From an uncultured Treponema sp. (lineage in GTDB: Bacteria > Spirochaetota > Spirochaetia > Treponematales > Treponemataceae): 12,548 nucleotides of DNA. The notes under the pieces are model-generated. The model saw only the letters and a program-made list of their open reading frames with translations, was not told the DNA's origin and did no database searches. Each line of letters starts with the position of its first letter. Positions within the stretch are counted from its first letter, which is position 1. Position numbers and translations under genes: made by a program. The stretch spans positions 1 through 12,548 of the forward strand of contig CALCEK010000131.1 in the NCBI GenBank assembly GCA_937900125.1, read 5' to 3'. Positions 5,973 to 12,548 of the stretch are shown here, piece by piece.

Positions 5973-8341
5973 TGCACTTTTCCTCCCCACACTGTAATTG
6001 GCGTGTCACCGTCCATTTTTATGCCAAAGTTTACTGCAACGTTTAATTCTTGGCTTAAAGTACCGCCTTTTATAGAAACAGTCGTTGGTTTTGCCTCCGT
6101 TGCGCCGTCAGCAATTACAATGCTGATTTCTGGATTAAACGGATATTTTGTAAACACCTTTTCCATATCGGAAGAGGTTAGTTTAAGCGTGTTGTTGCCA
6201 CTACCAACGGCAGTTGTTGTGCTAAAGCCTGTTCCGCCTTTGTCTTCTATGTAAAGTTTTAATCCCATATCTTTTAGCAAGTCGTTGTTAATGCTATAGG
6301 ACATTTTTACGTAGTCAATCGCGCTAAGGTAACTTGTAAATTCCGCATAAGTAGAAGCACTTTCTCTGCCGAGGAGGTCGGCATTTTCTTCAGAGGCAGC
6401 TAACGCCGTAAATTTTATTGGATTTGACACTTCAAACTTAAACGGAAGAACAATCGCCATTTCCAATGCGATAGTCGCTTTTCCGCCATCAGAGCTTGCC
6501 TCATCGATTTGTTTTTTTGTAAGAGTAAGGTCAGACGTTGAACTTCCATCGCCCATATTAATAGTTCCCTTCATTTTTAATCCTGAAGGCTTGTTGTTGA
6601 GCGTTTCGGCAAGGTCAACCTTAAAACTGTAATATTTTGCGCCTTGCCCAGAGGCTGTTGCTTGATTGAATGTTTTTACCGCCGCTGCGTCTGTAGCGTT
6701 TATGGTAGAACCTTTTTCTTCTGGCCAACTAACAGCGTCAACAAAGTAAAGATTCCCATTAGAAGATTCTAGCAAATCCAAACCTGTTTCATTTCCGTCA
6801 TACACCAAGTGCATATCGCCTGTCATAGAAACATCTTTAAGTGCGTCCATATCTGGCTTGTTGGCAAAGAAATAAACTTCCAACTCAGAAATTTTCATAG
6901 AATCAAGACCGTCAACGCCAAGCCCGCTAGTTGCGCTTGAAAGCATTTCATTCAAATTAAACGCACTCATATCTTGGTCAATATCTTGCGATTGCTCGCT
7001 CAAATTTGCCGTAACGCTTGAAAAATTATTTACTATCTCAATATTAGAAACGCTAATGTTGTAATTTTGTCCCATAGACAAATTTGTAAACGTTTGCTCA
7101 TCGTTAATTTCCATTACAAAATCAAGATAATGCTTTGTGCTATCATCTTCAGAAGCTGCGGGAAGTGTTACGGTAAAGCCCGCACCTGTCCAGTTAGCAT
7201 CAATAGCAACTGTATTTCCGCTTTTTATTGCATCAGTTTTTGTAAAATAGCCCGTTGGGGTTTTGTCAGTGCTAAGTTCTTTAAAGGCAGTTAGTTTTAC
7301 GGCAATGTCATTTCCTTCGGGCATAGAATTTATTGTCTGTGCAGAAATACCAAAAGAAGCGTTTGCATCTTCCGAAGTAATATAAGCGATTTTTTTCAAG
7401 TATTTTAGCATTTCATTGCTGATTTCAACACTGCCTTCATCACCATTTGTTGGCAAAGTGTAACCTACACTTTTATCTCCATTGAGAGCTTTTAAGTCAA
7501 CCGTAACAGAACTTAATGTTGAAATTATTATTTTTACGCTAACAACCACATTATTATTGTTTACAGTTACCCCAGAAGGAATAGTAAACTTAATTTTTCC
7601 GTTAGACTCTATAGAAGATTCTGGAGTTAAATCTGTTGCACTCCAGTTATATTCTTTGTGCAAAAGCCCTGTTGAAGCAACATTATCGTCTGCTAAAGTG
7701 CCAGAGCCAATAGTAAAAGATTCCATAGTAGCCGTTATGTTTTCTGACCAACCATCTGGGCGCGGAATGTCAATTACAACTTTTGCGTCATTAAAAGAGA
7801 ATTTTTGAATCCCCTTACCGCTCATAGTGTTAAGATTTGCATTTCCTGTAAAAGTTTGCTCTGAAGTATTCTCACTAAGAACAGTAAAATTCACAGAGCC
7901 AGAATAGCTAGCTCCCAAAATTTGTGCCGCAGAAAATTCTGCACCACCAGCGTCAAATTCACCACTTGGAATTTCAATGACAAAATCCATTTTTGCGTTT
8001 TCACCAACAGTTTCGCCAAATTCAAATTCTTCAAAATACTGCTCAATGTCTAAAGGTACATCGTAAAGTGGATATTGCAACAAATACGTTAGCGGCGCGT
8101 CTGAACCTGTAACATAGTTATAATAACTTGCATTTTCGCCAAGACTAGAAGCAAGTGTGCTATCTAGTGACTGACCTTGAGCGGCACTGCTTAAATCATA
8201 AGAAAATTGTCCTAGCGCAACATTATATTCGGCATCTGTTTTTACCGCAATTCCTGTGGGTAAAGCAAAGTTATCGCAAGCCGAAAACAAAACCGCAAGC
8301 GTTGTGCTTAAAGATAACAAAAAAAGGCTTTTTCTTTGCAT
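5969..8341 (-). CDS. Large predicted lipoprotein, beta-rich, unknown function
   Basis: A 790-residue protein with a signal sequence ending in the lipobox LFSAC; Cys22 is the only cysteine in the whole protein, which supports lipid attachment. The mature part is acidic, rich in Ser, Thr, Asn and Asp, and built of short alternating strands with no membrane helix. Two segments look related: VSVKIIISTLSSVTVDL (267-283) and ISVSNIEIVNNFSSVTANL (429-447), suggesting repeated beta-sandwich modules. Residues 30-50 (GIAVKTDAEYNVALGQFSYDL) form a compact block just after the anchor. No enzyme motif was seen. The start has a very strong GGAGGAGGG ribosome site (8348-8358 region). Its stop overlaps the start of the beta-barrel gene, so the two products are probably partners in the outer envelope. 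Asp at +2 after the cysteine would mean inner-membrane retention in E. coli, but that rule is not established for spirochaetes. Confidence 0.85.
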   Translation of the reverse strand: MQRKSLFLLSLSTTLAVLFSACDNFALPTGIAVKTDAEYNVALGQFSYDLSSAAQGQSLDSTLASSLGENASYYNYVTGSDAPLTYLLQYPLYDVPLDIEQYFEEFEFGETVGENAKMDFVIEIPSGEFDAGGAEFSAAQILGASYSGSVNFTVLSENTSEQTFTGNANLNTMSGKGIQKFSFNDAKVVIDIPRPDGWSENITATMESFTIGSGTLADDNVASTGLLHKEYNWSATDLTPESSIESNGKIKFTIPSGVTVNNNNVVVSVKIIISTLSSVTVDLKALNGDKSVGYTLPTNGDEGSVEISNEMLKYLKKIAYITSEDANASFGISAQTINSMPEGNDIAVKLTAFKELSTDKTPTGYFTKTDAIKSGNTVAIDANWTGAGFTVTLPAASEDDSTKHYLDFVMEINDEQTFTNLSMGQNYNISVSNIEIVNNFSSVTANLSEQSQDIDQDMSAFNLNEMLSSATSGLGVDGLDSMKISELEVYFFANKPDMDALKDVSMTGDMHLVYDGNETGLDLLESSNGNLYFVDAVSWPEEKGSTINATDAAAVKTFNQATASGQGAKYYSFKVDLAETLNNKPSGLKMKGTINMGDGSSTSDLTLTKKQIDEASSDGGKATIALEMAIVLPFKFEVSNPIKFTALAASEENADLLGRESASTYAEFTSYLSAIDYVKMSYSINNDLLKDMGLKLYIEDKGGTGFSTTTAVGSGNNTLKLTSSDMEKVFTKYPFNPEISIVIADGATEAKPTTVSIKGGTLSQELNVAVNFGIKMDGDTPITVWGGKVQ

Positions 8342-8403
8342 AAAAATCCCTCCTCCTTAAAATGTCGGCAACTTCTCCCATGTTGGAAGACTCTCTATTT
8401 AAA

Positions 8404-8432
8404 ATAATAACATATTATGGGATTTGGAACAA
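8404..8432 (-). promoter_or_regulatory. Extended -10 promoter of the lipoprotein/beta-barrel operon
   Basis: On the minus strand TTGTTC (8427-8432) is followed after exactly 17 bases by TATTAT (8404-8409), which is preceded by TGT, an extended -10. Transcription would start near 8397 and give a leader of about 55 bases that ends in a strong ribosome site. This is the best-formed promoter in the window. Confidence 0.65.
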
Positions 8433-8557
8433 CTTTTTTTATACATTTCACCGATTTTTACCCGATTTTCGTTCCCTAACTGTCTACAATTTTATACAAT
8501 CAACAAACAAAAATGCTCCATTGCGCTCCGCTTATAGCACAGATTTGTGTTTTTTGC

Positions 8558-8563
8558 TATAAT
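8558..8563 (+). promoter_or_regulatory. -10 box abutting the start codon at 8571
   Basis: A consensus TATAAT ends only seven bases before the ATG, within TTTTTGCTATAAT (8551-8563). The expected transcription start therefore falls on or next to the ATG itself. No clear -35 and no ribosome site are visible, consistent with a leaderless message. Confidence 0.55.
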
Positions 8564-8570
8564 TTGTTCT

Positions 8571-8864
8571 ATGAATCGGATTTTGGTGTTGGTGGTGGGG
8601 AGCGCGTTTTTGCTGGTTGGGCTTATTTTTTGTGGCATCGGCTTTTACTTAAATCGCCCCGAATCTCGCGCAAAAGCGGCAATTAGTGGCGCAGGCGGAA
8701 TTATTTTTTACCTTTTAGGTGCAATTACGGCGGTGAGCGGCTTGCTCGCACTTTGTTTTAGAGCCTATCTTACACGTGGCATAATTTCTGTGTTTTGCCT
8801 GATTTACTTGATTTTTTTGACGGCACTTTCGCTGGTGTTTATTTTGTTGACGGGGAAAAAATGA
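8571..8864 (+). CDS. Small three-helix membrane protein, unknown function
   Basis: A 97-residue, strongly hydrophobic protein with predicted helices at about residues 4-27, 42-63 and 71-93, joined by short basic loops (NRPESRAK at 28-35; FRAYLTRG at 63-70) and ending in GKK. Nothing identifies a family. I start it at the ATG at 8571; an upstream in-frame start at 8547 would lie inside the promoter and lacks a ribosome site. The stop overlaps the pseudouridine synthase start as ATGA, so the two form a coupled pair, although there is no obvious functional link. Confidence 0.7.
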   Translation: MNRILVLVVGSAFLLVGLIFCGIGFYLNRPESRAKAAISGAGGIIFYLLGAITAVSGLLALCFRAYLTRGIISVFCLIYLIFLTALSLVFILLTGKK

Positions 8865-9796
8865 GCGGGCAAATCCATTCGGTGCGCAAAAGTACGCAGT
8901 TCAAGCGGGAACATAAAGCTGATTATGGAAGAGAAAAAATCAAAATTTTGTATGAAGATGATTTTTTGATTGTGATTCTAAAGCCAAGCGGAATGCTTTC
9001 AGTGCCTTATCCAGGAAGCAAAGCAAAAACGGCTATTGATTCTTTAGAAACCCTTATGAGAAAGCGAGGAACTTTTTCGGCAAACAAAAAGCCCCTCGTT
9101 GTACACCGCCTCGACCGAGACACCAGTGGAGTTATGATGTTCGCGCTAAACACAGAAATTCAGCGCAAAATAATGAAAAATTGGCAAACTATGGTAACAG
9201 AGCGCGTTTATCGTGCTGTAGCCGAAAATCCGAAGGATAAAAATAAATATCTTTCGCAAAGTGGCACAATCGACTTACCGCTTGCAAAAAATGCACACAA
9301 CGTGGGATATGTTCCAAACCGCGCAGACGATACGGCAAAAACTGTCCCTGCCAAAACACACTACAAAATTATTGTACAGGGCAAAACCCACACACTTTTT
9401 GAATTGGAACTAGAAACTGGCAAAAAAAATCAAATTCGGGCGCATTTGTCCTCAAAGGGATACCCGCTTGCAGGAGATGAAAATTATCGTGCCAAAACCG
9501 ACCCCTTCCATCGACTTTTATTACACGCGCGTAGCCTTGCATTTGTTCATCCAATTACAAAAGAAACGCTTCGCTTTGAAAATCCAGAACCTCCAGAATG
9601 GGAAAAATACGTTAAAACTGGCGATTTTCACCCCGAACCGCCTGTTTGGCAAAATGGCTCGTTTTCTCAAAAAAGCAGAAGCGCGGCACACACAGCGTAC
9701 ACGGCAAACTCTGGGGTAAAAGGTGCGCATCTTAGCAAAAAAGCCCTTTCTTCGCTCGATTTTATTGCAAAAGGAAAATTGCGGGCAAAACATTAA
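8861..9796 (+). CDS. RluA-family pseudouridine synthase
   Basis: A 311-residue protein that should convert specific uridines in rRNA or tRNA to pseudouridine. The catalytic loop is HRLDRDTSG (82-90) with Asp85 as nucleophile; ILKPSGMLSVP (39-49), ERVYRAV (114-120), QIRAHL (191-196) and LLLHARSLAF (219-228) are further family landmarks. There is no N-terminal S4 RNA-binding domain, as in RluA-like rather than RluC/RluD-like members; the exact target cannot be told. About 50 basic, Ser/Ala-rich residues (262-311) extend past the usual end of the domain. The ATG at 8861 is chosen because it overlaps the preceding stop as ATGA and has a GGGG run just before; a TTG at 8795 would add 22 residues unlike the family. 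Confidence 0.92.
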   Translation: MSGQIHSVRKSTQFKREHKADYGREKIKILYEDDFLIVILKPSGMLSVPYPGSKAKTAIDSLETLMRKRGTFSANKKPLVVHRLDRDTSGVMMFALNTEIQRKIMKNWQTMVTERVYRAVAENPKDKNKYLSQSGTIDLPLAKNAHNVGYVPNRADDTAKTVPAKTHYKIIVQGKTHTLFELELETGKKNQIRAHLSSKGYPLAGDENYRAKTDPFHRLLLHARSLAFVHPITKETLRFENPEPPEWEKYVKTGDFHPEPPVWQNGSFSQKSRSAAHTAYTANSGVKGAHLSKKALSSLDFIAKGKLRAKH

Positions 9797-9860
9797 AGGG
9801 AATCGAAACCTCTAGAAATTGCAATTTTTAGAAATTCCATAACGAATTAAATATATTAAA

Positions 9861-9890
9861 CCTATTCGGAAACTTCAGTTTCAGAACAGG
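9861..9890 (+). terminator. Hairpin terminator after the pseudouridine synthase
   Basis: A 30-base imperfect palindrome: CCTATTCGGAAACT pairs with AGTTTCAGAACAGG, twelve pairs with two mismatches and a tight loop. It is followed by TCTATTGTTT (9891-9900), a broken T tract. It lies 64 bases after the synthase stop and separates that operon from the helicase gene. Confidence 0.65.
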
Positions 9891-9912
9891 TCTATTGTTT
9901 AACTTTGTGTTT

Positions 9913-9918
9913 TATAGT
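9913..9918 (+). promoter_or_regulatory. -10 box close to the helicase start codon
   Basis: TATAGT ends eleven bases before the ATG at 9930, within TTTGTGTTTTATAGTAT. Transcription would start about four bases ahead of the ATG. No Shine-Dalgarno sequence is present in the short remaining gap (9919-9929) and no convincing -35 is seen. Confidence 0.45.
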
Positions 9919-9929
9919 ATGATTTCTTC

Positions 9930-12548
9930 ATGGCAAAAAACCTTTCCATCAAAAAAATTTCAGAAATCTGGGCTGACTCTTCCACAAAATCTAACTTTTC
10001 TGAGTCTGCGACTCCAATCAGCGAGACCGTCTTCAATATCCGTCTTGATGAAAGCGGAAGGGCGTATTTTTTCTTCTCGGACAAAAAAGGCCTGCGCCTT
10101 GAAATCGAAGAAATTCAGGGGGATTCAAGCCCGCTTGGACTTGCCGTTGAGCGGATCAAAAATCAGAAGCTTGACTATCTTTCCTGGAATGATGAGGAAG
10201 ATTCTGCGATTTACCTTGACCAGAACAGTGAATTTGCATATCAGCTTTTTAAGGGCGAGCGAAGCTTTTTGTTCGACGAAAAAATAGTCTCAAACGCACA
10301 GAATCCTGAGCGCACAAAAATCATGCTCACCGTAACGCCGCAGAAAGAAATAAAAGGCGATTTCTCAAAATCAAATTTCGACCTGAAGCTCTTCCTGAAG
10401 ACCGAAAACGAGCTTCTTGAAAATCCCGTTCCACTTACGGCAAATTACGCCCTTGCGGACGGAAAAATCTTCAAAACCCGCGACACTGGAATCAACTACA
10501 ATTATATCGGGATGTTCGAAGGAGTCGCCAAGGGTAGCGAGATCGAGGAATACCTTTCGCTTTTTGCATCGATTTTTCCTTCCATAAAAATCACAATGGA
10601 CGGCTGGACTGAAATTGCCCATCAGCGCGTGAATGCGGAACCTGCTCTCAATTTTTCAGGCCTTGATGAGGACGGAAATCTTTCAATCAAGCTTCTGTGG
10701 AATTACGAGCCTTTTACGACAGAATTCATTTCGGAGAACAAGCCGGCTTCTTTAATCAAACTGAACGCAGACGGACGCACGCTCTCAAGGATTCCGGTCT
10801 CATACGACGGAAACGAAAGCTGGAAAAAGATGAATTCCATGCTCAAAGCCTGCCTTAACCGCCATCCCGAAGCAAAGGAAGACGACTCTGCCTCATACAC
10901 AATCGAGGGAGAGGATCTCTATGTCACTTCCTCCCTCGCACTTCCGTTCCTTTCGGAGAATTTGAGCGAGCTTGCGCAGAATTACAAGCTTTTCGGAACT
11001 GAGGCTCTCAAAAAATACAAGCTCAAGACCGTCGTTCCAAAAACACACCTTAAAGTGGGAAGCGGAATCGACTTTTTTGACACTGAATGTTCGGTCGAAA
11101 TCGAAGGCGAGCTTATGTCACCGAGCAAACTCGTCGAGCTTTACGAATCCAACAAATTTATCCCGCTTTCCGACGGAACCCGCGCCATCATCGACAAGAA
11201 TTTCTTTCTGCGCCTCAAGCGTCTTTTGGGGAAACAGCAGAAAGACGGCACTTACAAAATCTCTTTCTTTGACATGCCGCTCGTGGACGGCCTCATAAAC
11301 GCAAAAATCGACAATGCGGAAAACGAAACGCTTCCATGGCAGACTTTTTTCTCAGGCTTCAACAAGATTCAAAATCAGAAGGTTGAGGATTTGCCCGTCA
11401 CGAAACTCTTGCGAGACTATCAAAAATACGGGCTTCAGTGGCTTTCGTATCTTACGGAAAACAATCTCGGGGCCTGCCTTGCAGACGACATGGGGCTGGG
11501 AAAAACAATCCAGACAATCTCTCTTCTGGCGACACGGTATGCAAACGGAATGGAAGGTCAGACAATCGTAATCGTTCCGAAGTCGCTGATTGACAACTGG
11601 ATTTCAGAGCTTTCAAAATTCGCCCCGGAACTGAGCGTGTATGCCTATTACGGAGTTGAGCGCGACATGGGCGAGGCAAAAAAACACCAGATTATCCTTA
11701 CGACTTACGCCGTAGCGCGAAACGACATCGAATCGCTCCAAAAAGAGAATTTCGAGTACGCGGTGCTTGATGAAGTCCAGCAGATTAAAAACACCGCGAG
11801 CCAGTCAAGCAAGGCCGTCATGCTTTTGAACGCAAAGCACAGAATCGCGCTTTCAGGCACTCCAATGGAAAACAATCTTGGCGAGCTTTATTCCATCTTC
11901 AGGTTCCTGAACCCGGCGATGTTCGGAACGGAAGGGGAATTCAACAGAAGATACGGAAGCCCCATTCAAAAAGACGGCGATGAGGACGCGGCAAAGGAGC
12001 TTTCTGCAAAAATCCGGCCGTTCATTTTGCGCCGCTTGAAGCAGGAAGTTGCAAAGGAGCTTCCTGAACGCACAGAGCAGGTAATTTATGTCGATATGTC
12101 CCCGACTCAGGCGGCAGTCTACGAAAAACAGCGGCTTTTCTACCAGAGCCTGATTAACAGCGAGATTGCCAAAAACGGCTTTGAAAAATCACAGTTCTGC
12201 ATTTTGCAGGGGCTTACCGAACTCCGCCAGATTGCAACCGTTCCAGAAGCAAAAACTGACGGCGAAGTCGAAGGCGCGAAATGGGCGGAGCTTGTCGAAA
12301 AAATCACGGAGCTTTCTTCGAGCGGCCACAGATGCCTTGTGTTCTCGAATTTCCTTGCCTCAATCGACGCCATGAGCGAGCGGCTGTCTGGAGCGGAAAT
12401 TCCCCATCTTGTGATGACAGGAGCAACCTCAAACCGCGCGGAACTGGTCAAAAAATTCCAGCAGGACGACACATACAAAGTATTTTTGATGACGCTAAAA
12501 ACAGGCGGCGTGGGGCTGAACCTCACGGGAGCGAACTACGTCATCCAC
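9930..12548 (+). CDS. SNF2-family DEAD/DEAH-box helicase (3' end outside window)
   Basis: An open frame of 873 codons with no stop runs off the right edge. Residues 1-490 form a large N-terminal region without motifs I can name. Residues 493-873 are the SNF2 ATPase: LLRDYQKYGLQWL (493-505), Walker A ADDMGLGKT (518-526, Lys525), Walker B LDEVQQIKN (613-621, DEVQ where relatives mostly have DEAQ or DEAH), LSGTPMENNLGELYS (641-655), FILRRLKQEV (near 698-707), LVFSNF and finally LKTGGVGLNL (859-868). Motif VI lies beyond the edge. Such proteins are ATP-driven double-stranded DNA translocases that remodel protein-DNA or transcription complexes. Codon choice (ATC, CTC, TTC, GAC, AAG) and higher GC set it apart from the genes to its left. 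Confidence 0.93.
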   Translation, partial: MAKNLSIKKISEIWADSSTKSNFSESATPISETVFNIRLDESGRAYFFFSDKKGLRLEIEEIQGDSSPLGLAVERIKNQKLDYLSWNDEEDSAIYLDQNSEFAYQLFKGERSFLFDEKIVSNAQNPERTKIMLTVTPQKEIKGDFSKSNFDLKLFLKTENELLENPVPLTANYALADGKIFKTRDTGINYNYIGMFEGVAKGSEIEEYLSLFASIFPSIKITMDGWTEIAHQRVNAEPALNFSGLDEDGNLSIKLLWNYEPFTTEFISENKPASLIKLNADGRTLSRIPVSYDGNESWKKMNSMLKACLNRHPEAKEDDSASYTIEGEDLYVTSSLALPFLSENLSELAQNYKLFGTEALKKYKLKTVVPKTHLKVGSGIDFFDTECSVEIEGELMSPSKLVELYESNKFIPLSDGTRAIIDKNFFLRLKRLLGKQQKDGTYKISFFDMPLVDGLINAKIDNAENETLPWQTFFSGFNKIQNQKVEDLPVTKLLRDYQKYGLQWLSYLTENNLGACLADDMGLGKTIQTISLLATRYANGMEGQTIVIVPKSLIDNWISELSKFAPELSVYAYYGVERDMGEAKKHQIILTTYAVARNDIESLQKENFEYAVLDEVQQIKNTASQSSKAVMLLNAKHRIALSGTPMENNLGELYSIFRFLNPAMFGTEGEFNRRYGSPIQKDGDEDAAKELSAKIRPFILRRLKQEVAKELPERTEQVIYVDMSPTQAAVYEKQRLFYQSLINSEIAKNGFEKSQFCILQGLTELRQIATVPEAKTDGEVEGAKWAELVEKITELSSSGHRCLVFSNFLASIDAMSERLSGAEIPHLVMTGATSNRAELVKKFQQDDTYKVFLMTLKTGGVGLNLTGANYVIH

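Noticed and set aside
5973..5990. Upstream start for the beta-barrel protein, adding MGRKSA
   Set aside because: The internal ATG at 5972 has an ideal ribosome site, an ATGA overlap with the upstream stop, and starts a clean signal peptide.
8795..8860. TTG start for the pseudouridine synthase
   Set aside because: It would overlap the membrane protein gene by 70 bases and add residues without family resemblance; the ATGA start at 8861 is better.
9895..10287. 130-codon plus-strand frame at the start of the helicase
   Set aside because: It is an out-of-frame shadow; the continuous SNF2 frame from 9930 covers the same bases.
12140..12526. 128-codon minus-strand frame opposite the helicase
   Set aside because: It overlaps conserved SNF2 motifs on the other strand and is explained by the higher GC of that gene.

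Overview
The window looks like chromosomal DNA of a Treponema-like spirochaete. I infer this from AT-rich genes with A/T-ending codons, spirochaete-style lipoproteins with relaxed lipoboxes, a cytoplasmic GGDEF/EAL pair, and a large lipoprotein coupled to an outer-membrane barrel. It is not proven: no rRNA or other phylogenetic marker is present. No tRNA, rRNA, CRISPR array, transposase or phage gene was seen. No gene-free stretch exceeds 300 bases.

Layout. (1) 1-330, minus: N-terminal quarter of an NADP-type glutamate dehydrogenase, cut by the window edge. (2) 331-557: divergent promoter region. (3) 558-1692, plus: a small lipoprotein overlapping a short VanZ-like membrane protein. (4) 1803-4461, plus: a c-di-GMP operon. 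A diguanylate cyclase with intact GGDEF but no RxxD inhibitory site overlaps by 11 bases a PAS / degenerate GGDEF / intact EAL phosphodiesterase. (5) 4462-4607: two hairpins between convergent operons; the second is strand-asymmetric and fits a minus-strand terminator. (6) 4608-8341, minus: a two-gene operon, a 790-residue single-cysteine lipoprotein followed with an ATGA overlap by a 454-residue predicted beta-barrel ending in Phe, driven by a good extended -10 promoter. (7) 8571-9796, plus: a 97-residue three-helix membrane protein coupled by ATGA to an RluA-family pseudouridine synthase, ended by a hairpin terminator. (8) 9930-12548, plus: an SNF2-family helicase open at the right edge, with no stop through 873 codons.

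The lipoprotein/beta-barrel operon is the best candidate for an undescribed envelope system: two cysteine-free mature bodies, one lipid-anchored and one barrel-like, made in order from one message. The c-di-GMP pair would make and destroy the same messenger from one transcript. Two plus-strand genes (8571 and 9930) have a -10 box almost against the ATG and no Shine-Dalgarno, suggesting near-leaderless messages. The SNF2 gene differs in base composition and codon choice from everything to its left.
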